Notes: generated by a model from the sequence alone, not told the origin. A stretch of DNA of 64,000 nucleotides from Methyloligella sp. GL2 (GCF_013341275.1 NZ_CP054476.1:3150988-3214987), one strand, 5' to 3'; positions 35,003 through 44,813 are shown, counted from the stretch's first letter. Numbers and translations are program-made.

Positions 35003-35442
35003 CTCAATGTCCCCTGCCCCGATTCCATTACTGACAATAATACTCAGGTTTTTGGTTGCAAACTGTCAATTCCATTCGTTTGACGTGTTAAGCTGTCGCA
35101 TCGAATGCCAGCGAAGCTGCCGCCGACTTTGCGGAGAGCCTGGTCGCGGGCATCGCGACAGCGCGAGCAGGCGGCCGGCCCCTTACCACCCATACCTGCG
35201 GTTCTCGGAAACATCGAAAATCCCATTTTTCGTCATTCCTTTGCCGCCGCTAGCGATCCGCTGCCCGGAGGCAGCGGATCGCCGCACGGTTGAGATGAGG
35301 AAGCGAATGGCAGCCCCTTTGGGCTGGGCCACCAAGGGCGCTTCGGGGCAACGGGCTGGGAGACCCGTGAGCCTTGTCAAGACAGTAGCGGAGGCCGTAA
35401 CATGCATGAAGTGAAACGTTTTCAGATGAATAGTTGCAAACC
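35003..35442. promoter_or_regulatory. Divergent regulatory region between porin and LysR gene
   Basis: About 440 bp without a gene. The nonamer GTTGCAAAC occurs twice in the same orientation, at 35055-35063 (53 bp before the porin start) and 35433-35441 (just before the lysR ATG). A perfect 12-bp inverted repeat with a 6-nt loop lies at 35253-35264/35271-35282. These could be regulator-binding sites; no T-run follows the hairpin. Confidence 0.4.
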
Positions 35443-36363
35443 ATGCATCTTAAAGAAGTCGACGCCAATCTCCTCGTTATCCTCGACGCGCTGCTGATGG
35501 ATGCCAGCGTCACCCGGGCCGCCGAGCGGCTTGGCCGCAGCGCCTCGGCCATCAGCCATGCCCTTGCAAAACTTAGAGAAATCTTCGGCGACGAGCTGTT
35601 CGTCCGGGCCGGGCAGCGGCTGGTGCCGACGGCCAAGGCGCAGGAACTGGCGCCGACAGTGCACGTCATCCTGGCCGGCATGGAGAGCCTGCTGCGGCCG
35701 GATAATCCGTTCGATCCGTCGCTTGCGGAGCGCGATTTTTCGATTTCCGCCTCCGAAGCGGCCGAGCTCGTAGTGGTGCAGCCGCTACGCAAGCACCTGG
35801 CGAACGCGGCGCCCAGCGTGCGGGTCGGCTGGATTCCGGGGGCGGGCGAGGATTCCATCGAAGCTTTGCGCAACACGCGCTGCCATTTCGCCATCGATAT
35901 CGAATCGACCCAGATTCCGGCGCCGGATATCCGCTCCGCCAAGCTGTTCGACGATCATCTGGTAGTGCTCGGCCGTCCGGGCCATCCGTTGAGCGTCATT
36001 CGCCCCGATGCCCACACCTTGGCGGAGGCCACCCATGTGGCGGTGGAGGCGCTCCCCGCCTTCGCCCTGCTGGAGCGGCGCTATGCCGAGGAAGGCTTCA
36101 TCTGCCGGGCGCCGGAGCACGTCTCCTCGGTGCTGGTCGGTCTGCTTTTGACCCTGAACAGCGATGCGCTGATGACCGTGCCGACGGCGCTGGCGCAGAT
36201 CCTGGAAAAACAGTTCTCGCTGGTCCGGGTGGCCCAGCCCTTGGGGCCGATCGCGTTTCCGGTGCGGCTGCTATGGCATTCCAGCTACGACCGGGACGAG
36301 TGCCATCAATGGGTGCGCGGCGAGATCGCCGGGCTTGCCGCGGGCCGCGCCATCGAAACCTAG
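35443..36363 (+). CDS. LysR-family transcriptional regulator (NodD-type)
   Basis: DNA-binding regulator of 306 residues. The winged helix-turn-helix starts MHLKEVDANLLVILDALLMD, with recognition helix AAERLGRSASAISHALAKLR, and is followed by ELFVRAGQRLVPT. The ligand-binding domain occupies residues ~95-300. The opening resembles the NodD branch of LysR proteins, but no nod genes are present, so that is only a subfamily likeness. The ATG at 35443 matches the family start; a TTG three codons earlier is in frame. Divergence from the porin suggests it controls that gene (inference). Confidence 0.9.
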   Translation: MHLKEVDANLLVILDALLMDASVTRAAERLGRSASAISHALAKLREIFGDELFVRAGQRLVPTAKAQELAPTVHVILAGMESLLRPDNPFDPSLAERDFSISASEAAELVVVQPLRKHLANAAPSVRVGWIPGAGEDSIEALRNTRCHFAIDIESTQIPAPDIRSAKLFDDHLVVLGRPGHPLSVIRPDAHTLAEATHVAVEALPAFALLERRYAEEGFICRAPEHVSSVLVGLLLTLNSDALMTVPTALAQILEKQFSLVRVAQPLGPIAFPVRLLWHSSYDRDECHQWVRGEIAGLAAGRAIET

Positions 36364-36506
36364 GCTTTACGGCCGCCTCCGGTGGATTTCTCCGCCGCGT
36401 TTGCCCGGAGACTCTAGCGCCTGTCACAGGGCTCAACTACCATCGCCTCCATCCCAAGCTGACAATGGGACCTATCCAGCCGAGGATGGGCTTACGGAGG
36501 AAACCG

Positions 36507-39500
36507 ATGCGCCAAGTCGTGCGAGCCGCCGTGGTGGCGGCTGCCCTGTGCCTGACCCCTGCCATTTCCGCGCTGCCGAGCTTCGCGCAAGCCGCGCCTG
36601 CCACGCTGCAGGACCGCAGCCTGGACGATGCGGCGATCAAGCTGGAAGCCACGCTGAAAGAAGAGGCCGGTGCGCAAGCCGCGCCGCTGCCTGCGCTGAA
36701 GCTGCAGGCGGAAGATGCGCTGAAGAATCGCGACTATGACGGCGCGGCGCGGCTCTATGCGCAGATCGTCTCGACCGATCCCAACGATGCCAAGAGCTGG
36801 CGGCGTTATGCCGATACCTTGCTGCGGATCGAGCCGGCGGCGGACGAAAACCAATATGCGCTGTTCGAGCGGGCAACGACCGCCGCCTATATCGCCTATC
36901 GCCGGGCGGCCACCAAGGACGATCGGGCCGACGCGCTGGTCACCTTGGCCAATGCCTATGGCAAGCGGGAGGAGTGGCGCCCTGCCCTCAACGCGCTGAG
37001 CCTGGCGCTGTCGGTCCGCGAGACCGAAAGCCTGCGCACCATCTACACGCGCTTGCGCGAAAAATACGGCTTCCGGGTCACCAATTTCTCCGTCGATTCC
37101 GATGCCGCCTCGCCGCGCGCCTGCTTCCAGTTCAGCGAGGCGCTGCCGCAGCGGGTGGACTTCTCGCCCTACGTCTCCGTCACCGGGATGGATAAGCCGG
37201 CGCTGTCGCTGGACGATCAGCAGCTTTGCGTCGACGGGCTGGAGCACGGCAAGAGCTATTCGGTCACCTTGCGCGAGGGGCTGCCCTCCACGGTGGACGA
37301 GGCGCTGCTGAAGCCCGCCAAGTTCGACATCTATGTGCGCGACCGGGCGCCTTTCGTGCGGGTCTCGGGCAAGGCCTATGTGCTGCCGAAAACCGGCCAG
37401 CAGGGCATTCCGCTGGTCAGCGTCAATACCGATGCGGTGACGGTGACGCTGTACCGGATCGGCGACCGCAATCTGATCAACGCGGTGCTGGACGGCAATT
37501 TCCAGAACAATCTCTACCCTTACAGCCTGAACCAGATCGCCGAAACGGAAGGCGAGGAGGTCTGGACCGGTTCGCTGGAGGTGAAGAAGGAGCTGAACCA
37601 GGACGTCACCACCAATTTCCCGGTGACCGAGGCGGTGCCGGAGCTTGAGCCCGGCGTCTATGTGCTGGCGGCGGAGCCGGCCAATCAGCCGGACGACGAG
37701 TGGGGCGAGCGGGCGACGCAATGGTTCATCGTCTCCGATCTGGGGCTGACCGCCTATTCCGGCGCCGACGGCATTCATGCCTTCGTCAATTCGCTGGCCA
37801 GCACCGAGCCCTTGGAAGGGGTGAAGCTGCGGCTTCTGGCCCGCAACAATGAGGTGCTGGCGACCACCGAGACGGATGCGAACGGCGCGGCGCATTTCGC
37901 CGCCGGGCTGACAAGAGGCGAAGGCGGGCTGTCGCCGGCCATGCTGGTCGCCTCGCAGAAGAACGCCGATTACGGCTTCCTGAGCCTGAAGCAGGCGCCC
38001 TTCGATCTCACCGATCGCGGCGTTGCCGGGCGCACGCCGCCGGGCGCGCTGGATGCGTTCGTGTTTGCCGAGCGCGGCGTCTATCGCACCGGAGAGACGG
38101 TGCATCTGACGGCGCTTTTGAGAGACGCCGTCGGTGAAGCGGTCTCTGATACCCCGCTCACCTTGGTCGTTACCCGCCCCGACGGGGTGGAATACCGGCG
38201 CGCCGTGGTCGGCGATCAGGGGCTGGGCGGCCGCTCGCTCGACCTTCCGATCATCGCCGCCGCCCCCACCGGCACCTGGCAGGTCGCGGCTTATTCCGAC
38301 CCGAAGGCGAGCCCGATCGGCGAGACCACCTTCCTGGTCGAGGACTACGTGCCGGACCGGCTCGAATTCGACATGACCACCGATGCCAATGCGCTGGCGG
38401 TCGGAGCTCCGGCGGAGATCGCCGTCGACGGGCGCTATCTCTATGGCGCACCGGCGGCGGGCTTGGCGCTGGAAGGCGAGATGCGGCTTGCCCGTGCCGA
38501 GGAGCGCCCCGGCTTCAAGGGCTATCGCTTCGGCCCCGATGACGGTGAAGGGATGAGCCAGGCCTCGGCCGAGGTGCTGCCGCTGGAAGGCCTGCCGAAG
38601 ACCGATAGCAACGGCAAGGCGGTGTTCCCGGCGCGGATCGCCAAGCTCCCCGACACCACCCATCCGCTGGAGGCCAGCATCACAGTGCGCATGGCCGAGC
38701 CCGGCGGGCGTGCGGTGGAGCGCGATCTCACTTTGCCGGTGCGGCCGCAGACGCCGATGATCGGGGTGAAGCCGCTGTTCAAGGGCGCGTCCCTGGGCGA
38801 TGGCGCGACGGCGGAATTCGACGTCGCCATGGTGGCGCCGGACGGCGCCGAAACGGCAGCCGAAGGCCTCACCTGGGAGCTGCTGCAGATCGAAACCAAA
38901 TATCAGTGGTACCGCCAGGACGGCTATTGGCAGTTCGAGCCGGTGAAGATCACCCGGCGTATCGCCAACGGCACGCTGAATACGGCGCCGGGCACGCCGG
39001 CGCGAATCTCGGTGCCGGTCTCCTGGGGCCGCTACCGGCTGGAAGTGGCGAGCCCCGATTCGAGCGGACCGCTCACCACGTTCGGCTTCGATGCCGGCTG
39101 GTATGCGGAGGCGAGCGCCGATACGCCGGACTTCCTGGAGGTCGGGCTCGACAAGTCGGCCTATAAGCCGGGCGACACCATGACGGTGGCGGTGACGGCA
39201 AGAAGCGCCGGCAAGGTCACGCTCTCGGTGATCGGCGACAAGCTGCTCACCAGCAAGACGGCCGATGTGGAGCCGGGGCTTTCCAAGATCCCGCTGGAGG
39301 TCGGCGAGGATTGGGGCACCGGCGCCTATGTGGTGGCGACGCTGCGCCGGCCGCTCGAAGTCGAAGCCAAGCGCATGCCGGGCCGCGCCATCGGGCTGAA
39401 ATATTTCTCCATCGGCAAGGCGGCGCATACCATCGGCGTCTCCCTCGACCTGCCGAAGAAGATCCGCCCCGAGACCACGCTGAAGGTACCGGTGAAACTG

Positions 39501-41738
39501 GCCAATCTGGCGCCGGGGGAACAGGCCCGGATGGTAGTCGCAGCGGTCGATGTCGGCATTCTCAACCTGACCAATTATCAGCCGCCGGCCCCGACCGAGT
39601 ATTATCTCGGCCAGCGCAAGCTCGCCGCGGAGCTGCGAGATCTCTACGGCCAGCTGATCGACGGCATGCAGGGCACCAAAGGCGCCATTCGCATGGGCGG
39701 CGATTTCGGCGGGGCGGAGATCACCGGCAGCCCGCCGAGCCAGGCGCCGCTGGCGCTCTATTCCGGCATCGTCACCGTGGGCGAGGACGGCACCGCGGAG
39801 GTCGAATTCGACATCCCGGCCTTCTCCGGCACGGTGCGGGTGATGGCAGTGGCCTGGAACGAAACCCAGGTGGGCGAGGCCGATGGCGATGTGATCGTGC
39901 GCGATTCCGTCGTGGCCAGCGCCTCGCTGCCGCGCTTCCTGGCGATGGGCGACACCTCCACCTTGCGGCTCGATCTCGACAATGTCGAAGGCGAGGCCGG
40001 CGACTACGTGATCTCGGCGAGTTCCGAGGGGCCGATCACCTTGGGCGCCGCGGAAAAGACGCTGGAGCTGAAAGCCAAGCAGCGGCGCGGGGTGAACTTT
40101 CCGCTCGGGGCCGCGGGGATCGGCGACGGGCTGGTCAGCATCTCGGTGAAAGGTCCGGGCGGTTTCGCGCTGGAGCGGCATTACGCCTTGAGCGTCCACC
40201 CGGCCAATCAGATCGCCTCGCGGCGCACGGTGAGCGCGCTGGAGCCCGGCGCCAGCTTGTCGGTCTCCAACGATGTATTCTCCGACTTCCTGCCCGGCAC
40301 GGGATCGCTGGCGCTTTCGGTCACCCCGACGGCGGCGCTGGATGTGGCGACGCTGATCGCCTCCCTCGACCGCTATCCGCTGGGCTGCACCGAGCAGGTG
40401 ATCAGCCGGGCGATGCCGCTGCTCTATGCGAAGCAGCTCTCGGCGGAAAGCCATCTGACGGCAGACACCTCCCTGGACGAGCGGCTCGGCAACACCATCG
40501 AGACGGTGCTGGCGCGGCAAGGCTCGGAGGGCGCCTTCGGCCTGTGGTCGGCGGGCGGCGCCGATCCTTGGCTGGATTCCTACGTCACCGACTTCCTGAC
40601 CCGGGCACGGGATCAGGGCTATTCGGTCTCCGACGAAGCCTTCACCCTGGCGCTGAACCGCTTGCGCAACTACGTCAGCACGGCACCGGACGTCTCCCGC
40701 GACGGCGGGCTGGCGCTGTCCTACGCACTCTATGTGCTGGCGCGGAACGGCACCGCGCCGGTGGGCGATCTTCGCTATATCGCCGATACCAAGCTTTCGG
40801 AGCTCGGCACGCCGGCAGCCAAGGCGCAGATCGGTGCGGCGCTGGCCATGCTGGGCGACCGCATCCGGGCGGAGAAGGCCTTCCGCGCCGCGCTTAGCTC
40901 ACTGCCCACCGATCCGGTGTTACAGCCGGGGGGACGGGCGGATTTCGGCTCGCCGCTTCGCGATGCCGCCGCGGTGGTGACCTTGGCGGCGGAGGGCAAG
41001 GCCCCCAACTCCATCCTGGTCAAGGCCACGGCGCGGATTGCACCGGCCCGCAAGCTGGTTGAGCGCACCTCCACCCAGGACGATGCCTGGCTGGTGCTGG
41101 CGGCGCGGGCGCTAGGAGAGCAGAAGCTGGCGCTCAGCGTCAACGGCACGGAGAGCGACAAGCCGGTCTACCGGCAGATGGCCGCGGCGGAGATCGCCGC
41201 AAGCCCGCTGAAGGTCTCCAATAACGGCGAGACACCGGTGGATGCGGTGCTGGATGTTTCCGGTGCGCCGGTTGCGCCGGAACCTGCCGCCGATCACGGC
41301 TTCCATATCGAGCGGAGCTTCCACCGGCTGGACGGCACGCCGGTCGATATCTCCAAGGCCCGGCAGAACCAGCGCTTCGTGGTGGTGCTGCGGGTGAGCG
41401 AGCCGAAGCCGCAATTCGCCCGGGTGGCGCTGACCGACTACATCCCGGCCGGGTTCGAGATCGATAACCCGAATCTCGTCGCCTCCGGCGAGACCGGCGC
41501 CTTCTCCTGGATCGCCGACAACACCACGCCGGTGCATCAGTCGTTCCGCGACGACCGCTTCACCGCGGCGTTCGACCGGGACAAGGATAGCCCTTCAGTG
41601 TTCGCCGTGGCTTACGTGGTGCGGGCGGTTTCGCCCGGCGAATACGTGCTGCCGCAGGCTCATGTGGAAGACATGTATGCCCGCGACCGCTACGGCCAGA
41701 CGGGCACGGGCAAGATCACCGTGGGCACGGCAAAATGA
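36507..41738 (+). CDS. Bacterial alpha-2-macroglobulin
   Basis: Very large periplasmic protease-trapping protein (1743 residues). A Sec signal peptide (RQVVRAAVVAAALCLTPAISA) lacks a lipobox, unlike the lipoprotein form in E. coli (YfhM). Residues ~45-170 are TPR-like helices, and macroglobulin beta domains follow (EDYVPDRLEFDM; RAPFVRVSGKAYVLP). The thioester motif GCTEQ is intact with Cys1294 and Gln1297, inside the helical thioester domain (PLGCTEQVISRAMPLLY). The ATG at 36507 has GGAGG 6 nt upstream; the frame is open further 5' only by overlap with lysR. The stop overlaps the pbpC start by 4 bp, the widely conserved A2M-PbpC pair. Confidence 0.93.
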   Translation: MRQVVRAAVVAAALCLTPAISALPSFAQAAPATLQDRSLDDAAIKLEATLKEEAGAQAAPLPALKLQAEDALKNRDYDGAARLYAQIVSTDPNDAKSWRRYADTLLRIEPAADENQYALFERATTAAYIAYRRAATKDDRADALVTLANAYGKREEWRPALNALSLALSVRETESLRTIYTRLREKYGFRVTNFSVDSDAASPRACFQFSEALPQRVDFSPYVSVTGMDKPALSLDDQQLCVDGLEHGKSYSVTLREGLPSTVDEALLKPAKFDIYVRDRAPFVRVSGKAYVLPKTGQQGIPLVSVNTDAVTVTLYRIGDRNLINAVLDGNFQNNLYPYSLNQIAETEGEEVWTGSLEVKKELNQDVTTNFPVTEAVPELEPGVYVLAAEPANQPDDEWGERATQWFIVSDLGLTAYSGADGIHAFVNSLASTEPLEGVKLRLLARNNEVLATTETDANGAAHFAAGLTRGEGGLSPAMLVASQKNADYGFLSLKQAPFDLTDRGVAGRTPPGALDAFVFAERGVYRTGETVHLTALLRDAVGEAVSDTPLTLVVTRPDGVEYRRAVVGDQGLGGRSLDLPIIAAAPTGTWQVAAYSDPKASPIGETTFLVEDYVPDRLEFDMTTDANALAVGAPAEIAVDGRYLYGAPAAGLALEGEMRLARAEERPGFKGYRFGPDDGEGMSQASAEVLPLEGLPKTDSNGKAVFPARIAKLPDTTHPLEASITVRMAEPGGRAVERDLTLPVRPQTPMIGVKPLFKGASLGDGATAEFDVAMVAPDGAETAAEGLTWELLQIETKYQWYRQDGYWQFEPVKITRRIANGTLNTAPGTPARISVPVSWGRYRLEVASPDSSGPLTTFGFDAGWYAEASADTPDFLEVGLDKSAYKPGDTMTVAVTARSAGKVTLSVIGDKLLTSKTADVEPGLSKIPLEVGEDWGTGAYVVATLRRPLEVEAKRMPGRAIGLKYFSIGKAAHTIGVSLDLPKKIRPETTLKVPVKLANLAPGEQARMVVAAVDVGILNLTNYQPPAPTEYYLGQRKLAAELRDLYGQLIDGMQGTKGAIRMGGDFGGAEITGSPPSQAPLALYSGIVTVGEDGTAEVEFDIPAFSGTVRVMAVAWNETQVGEADGDVIVRDSVVASASLPRFLAMGDTSTLRLDLDNVEGEAGDYVISASSEGPITLGAAEKTLELKAKQRRGVNFPLGAAGIGDGLVSISVKGPGGFALERHYALSVHPANQIASRRTVSALEPGASLSVSNDVFSDFLPGTGSLALSVTPTAALDVATLIASLDRYPLGCTEQVISRAMPLLYAKQLSAESHLTADTSLDERLGNTIETVLARQGSEGAFGLWSAGGADPWLDSYVTDFLTRARDQGYSVSDEAFTLALNRLRNYVSTAPDVSRDGGLALSYALYVLARNGTAPVGDLRYIADTKLSELGTPAAKAQIGAALAMLGDRIRAEKAFRAALSSLPTDPVLQPGGRADFGSPLRDAAAVVTLAAEGKAPNSILVKATARIAPARKLVERTSTQDDAWLVLAARALGEQKLALSVNGTESDKPVYRQMAAAEIAASPLKVSNNGETPVDAVLDVSGAPVAPEPAADHGFHIERSFHRLDGTPVDISKARQNQRFVVVLRVSEPKPQFARVALTDYIPAGFEIDNPNLVASGETGAFSWIADNTTPVHQSFRDDRFTAAFDRDKDSPSVFAVAYVVRAVSPGEYVLPQAHVEDMYARDRYGQTGTGKITVGTAK

Positions 41739-43822
41739 CCCGGCGCCTGCGCCCCTCGCGTCTTAGGCGCGCCCTGCTCTATAGCGGGCTGGGCGTGCTT
41801 TTTGCGGGGGCGATTGCCGGCGGCGCGGTGAGCGGCTTTGTGGAAACGCTCGGCCCGGCGCCGCTCGGCGACCAAGTCGAGATGTCGCCCATCGTGGTGG
41901 ACCGGGAGGGGCGGCTGCTCCGCCCCTATACGACGAAGGCCGGGCGCTGGCGGCTGCCGGCGACGGTTGCAGATGTCGATCCGCGCTTTCTCGATGTGCT
42001 GCTGGCTTACGAGGATAAGCGCTTCTATGCCCATCCCGGCGTCGATCCGCTGGCGATGCTGCGGGCGGCCGAGCAGCTGGCCACCCAAGGCCATATCGTC
42101 TCGGGCGGCTCGACCCTGACCATGCAGGTGGCGCGGCTTCTGGAGCCGCGGCCGCGCTCCTTCGAGGCCAAGGCCCGGCAGATCGTGCGCGCTATTCAGA
42201 TGGAGCGGAAGCTCGGCAAGCAGCAGGTGCTCTCCCGCTATCTGACTCTCGCCCCCTATGGCGGCAATCTGGAGGGGATCCGGGCGGCGAGCCTTGCCTA
42301 TTTCGGCAAGGAGCCGCGGCGGCTTTCCCTTGGCGAATCGGCGCTGCTGGTGGCGCTGCCGCAATCGCCGGAGGAGCGGCGGCCCGACCGGTCGCCTAAG
42401 GCGGCGCAGGCAGCGCGAGACCGGGTGCTGGACCGGATCGCCGGCAGCGGTGTGTTCTCCAATGCGGAGATTGCGCGGGCGAGATTAGAGCCCGTGCCCC
42501 ACGCCCGAAAGCCGATGCCGATCTTGGCGCCTCACGCGGCGGACGATGCGGTGGCGGCAGCACCCGAGACCCGCATTCATCGCCTCACCATCGACAAGCG
42601 CATGCAGGCGCGGCTGGAGCAGCTGGCCAAGGAGCGCGCCGACCGGCTAGGGCCGGATATTTCCGTCGCCATGGTGGCGCTGGACAATGCGACCGGCGCG
42701 GTGCTGGCCCGGGTCGGCACGCCGGATTATTTCGACAAGCGCCGGGCGGGACAGGTGGACCTCACCCGCGCGGTGCGTTCCCCCGGCTCGGCGCTGAAGC
42801 CATTCATCTATGGGCTTGGCTTTGAGGACGGCGCGATCCACCCCGCCACGCTGATCAAGGACAAGCCGGTGCGCTTCGGGGCCTATGCGCCGGAGAATTT
42901 CGACATGAGCTATCAGGGCACGGTGTCGATCCGCCGGGCGCTGCAGCTCTCTTTGAACGTGCCGGCCATCGCGGTGCTGGATGCGGTGGGGCCGGAGCGG
43001 CTGGTGGCGCGGCTCGGCGAGGTCGGAACGCCGCTTGAGCTGCCGCCGCATGAAAAGCCGGGGCTGGCGCTGGGGCTCGGCGGTGTCGGCGTGACGTTAA
43101 GCGCGCTGACGCAAGGCTATAGCGGCATCGCCCGGCAAGGCAGCGTGATGGCGAGTTATGAGCGTCAGGATCAGCCGGTGCCCGCACCGAAGCGGCTGAT
43201 CTCACCCGTCGCGGCCTGGTATGTGGCCGATATCCTGCGCGGTGCGCCGCCGCCGGAGAACGGGCTGCCCGGCCGGATCGCCTTCAAGACCGGCACCAGC
43301 TACGGCTATCGCGACGCCTGGTCCATCGGCTTCGACGGAGCGCGCACTATCGGCGTTTGGGTCGGGCGGCCGGACGGGGCGCCAGTGCCGGGTTTGGTGG
43401 GACGGCTTTCGGCGGCGCCGATCCTGTTCGATGCCTTTGCTCGGACCGGACCGGTAACACCGCTGCCGCCGGCGCCGGACGGCGTGCTCACCGCCTCGAC
43501 CGCGGAGCTGCCACGTCCGTTGCAGCGCTTCACCACCGATCCGGTAACGGCGGGCAGCACAGAGCAAGCCTTGCGCATCCTGTTCCCGCCCAACGGGGCG
43601 AGCCTGGAGCTGTCGGGCGATTTGAACGGCGCGCTCGATCCGGTGCCGGTGAAGATCTCCGGCGGCACGCCGCCGCTCACCGTGCTGGTCAACGGCGCGC
43701 CGATCGATCTTCGGCGGCCGAGCCAGGCGGTGTTCTTTGCGCCGGACGGGCCGGGCTTCACCCGGGTGACGGTGACCGATGCCGCCGGCCATGCCGACAG
43801 CGTTCTGGTCCGTCTGCAATAA
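41735..43822 (+). CDS. pbpC: Penicillin-binding protein 1C
   Basis: Inner-membrane bifunctional peptidoglycan synthase (695 residues). A membrane anchor (about 15-37) is followed by the glycosyltransferase GT51 domain with ACEDKRF-like motif LAYEDKRFYAHPGVDP, GGSTLTMQVAR and RKLGKQQVLSRYLTLAPYGG. The transpeptidase domain has SxxK in SPGSALKPFIYG, SxN near LSLNVPAI and KTGTS. A C-terminal BiPBP_C domain (about 610-695) is typical of PbpC. It is translationally coupled to the alpha-2-macroglobulin gene. The pair is believed to repair the wall and trap proteases when the envelope is breached. Confidence 0.95.
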   Translation: MTRRLRPSRLRRALLYSGLGVLFAGAIAGGAVSGFVETLGPAPLGDQVEMSPIVVDREGRLLRPYTTKAGRWRLPATVADVDPRFLDVLLAYEDKRFYAHPGVDPLAMLRAAEQLATQGHIVSGGSTLTMQVARLLEPRPRSFEAKARQIVRAIQMERKLGKQQVLSRYLTLAPYGGNLEGIRAASLAYFGKEPRRLSLGESALLVALPQSPEERRPDRSPKAAQAARDRVLDRIAGSGVFSNAEIARARLEPVPHARKPMPILAPHAADDAVAAAPETRIHRLTIDKRMQARLEQLAKERADRLGPDISVAMVALDNATGAVLARVGTPDYFDKRRAGQVDLTRAVRSPGSALKPFIYGLGFEDGAIHPATLIKDKPVRFGAYAPENFDMSYQGTVSIRRALQLSLNVPAIAVLDAVGPERLVARLGEVGTPLELPPHEKPGLALGLGGVGVTLSALTQGYSGIARQGSVMASYERQDQPVPAPKRLISPVAAWYVADILRGAPPPENGLPGRIAFKTGTSYGYRDAWSIGFDGARTIGVWVGRPDGAPVPGLVGRLSAAPILFDAFARTGPVTPLPPAPDGVLTASTAELPRPLQRFTTDPVTAGSTEQALRILFPPNGASLELSGDLNGALDPVPVKISGGTPPLTVLVNGAPIDLRRPSQAVFFAPDGPGFTRVTVTDAAGHADSVLVRLQ

Positions 43823-43831
43823 GCGCCGGCC

Positions 43832-44017
43832 TCAGTGATGGACGTGCTGGGGCTTGCCCTTGCGCTTGGTCGAGGCGAGCTCGTCGAGCTCCTTTTCGCT
43901 CATCGACTCGTACATGCCCTTCGAGGCGCCCTTCAACTCGCTCACTTTGATCTCGCCGCGCTTGGCGGCAAGAGCCGCTCCGGCCGCTTCCTGCTGGGCT
44001 TTGGATTTCGCAGGCAT
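43832..44017 (-). CDS. Small DUF3008-family protein
   Basis: A 61-residue charged protein beginning MPAKSKAQQEAAGAALAAKR, then KVSELKGASKGMYESMSEKELDELAST and ending KPQHVHH. This matches the DUF3008 family of small alphaproteobacterial proteins; function unknown. The ATG at 44017 has an excellent AGGAGG 7 nt upstream. The frame is open upstream to 44149 but that part looks random. It is convergent with pbpC (9 bp between stops). Confidence 0.85.
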   Translation of the reverse strand: MPAKSKAQQEAAGAALAAKRGEIKVSELKGASKGMYESMSEKELDELASTKRKGKPQHVHH

Positions 44018-44360
44018 GGCAATTCCTCCTTCACGAGAGACACATGGGAGAAACGACGCTGGCGGGGATTTGGGTTCCGCCGGATCGAGGCGAAATCGCT
44101 GCAGCTTGCGCAATTGCGGCGAGCTTGCGGCACCCGGCCGATACCGCATGACCGGCGCAAACCCACGGCGCGAAATCCGTCAAAGACTTAGCGTCTCGAA
44201 GGCGCTGACCGCCTCCGCCGGTACGGTGCGAAGAACACCAAAATTGCAGCCGCAGTTCGCCGCGATTTGGCCCCCGGCCCGCCGGAAATCGGGAGCGTAG
44301 TCACGCCATCATCGATTGATGCCGGACCCGATATTGGGCCGGCCTTTGGAGACACCCAAG
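44018..44360. other. Intergenic region without a recognised gene
   Basis: About 340 bp between the divergent DUF3008 gene and the small secreted protein gene. I see no conserved ORF, RNA gene or terminator; promoters for both neighbours presumably lie here. Confidence 0.4.
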
Positions 44361-44600
44361 ATGAAAAAGCTCGTTATTGCCTCCCTGCTCACGATCGCCG
44401 TCGCCACGCCCGCTCTTGCCGGCGAGACCTTCTACGTCGCTCAGAACACCAAGAACCAGAAATGCCGCGTCGTGACCGAAGAGCCGTCCGGCAAGCTGAC
44501 CATGCTGGGCGCGCCCTACCAGAAGCGCGGCGAAGCGGTGAAGGCGATGAAGGCCATGGACGCCTGCAAGGCACCGGCGACGGACTCCTCCAAGTCCTAA
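44361..44600 (+). CDS. Small secreted protein of unknown function
   Basis: A 79-residue protein with a clear signal peptide (MKKLVIASLLTIAVATPALA, cleavage before GETFYV). The mature ~59 residues contain two Cys (NQKCRVV and DACKAP) that may form a disulphide, plus a repeated Lys/Ala/Met helix. It resembles a family of short periplasmic proteins common in Rhizobiales (YYVVQNTxxxKC-type); no function is known to me. The ATG at 44361 fits the signal peptide. Confidence 0.75.
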   Translation: MKKLVIASLLTIAVATPALAGETFYVAQNTKNQKCRVVTEEPSGKLTMLGAPYQKRGEAVKAMKAMDACKAPATDSSKS

Positions 44601-44685
44601 TCGCGTCCTAATCGCGCCGCTCTTTTCCGCGGGATAGACCGCGAAACGGCCCCTCCCCCAGGGGAGTATATCGAGGCGTATCTTG

Positions 44686-44747
44686 GCCGCTCTGCCGCGG
44701 CGTCCGGTCTTCTTCCAGGAAGCGCCGGCGCGGCAGGGCGGCTTTTT
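44686..44747 (+). terminator. Large hairpin with T-run upstream of miaB
   Basis: A 13-bp stem (44686-44698 with 44730-44742, one G-U pair) encloses a 31-nt inner part that can pair further, followed by TTTTT. It is 86 bp after the small secreted protein gene and 67 bp before miaB. It is probably a terminator, and possibly the 3' end of a small RNA. Confidence 0.6.
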
Positions 44748-44813
44748 CTTTGCTCGGTGTCCTCGTCACGAGGGGGCTTGACGCCTCGCCCGCGCTGCCC
44801 AACAAACGGCTGC

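Noticed and set aside
35443-36363. Nodulation regulator NodD
   Set aside because: Only the general N-terminal style matches; no nod box or nod genes nearby, so it is kept as a generic LysR regulator.
36492-40520. A 1342-codon open frame antisense to the alpha-2-macroglobulin gene
   Set aside because: Mirror frame of a G+C-rich gene; no domain, signal or ribosome-binding site.
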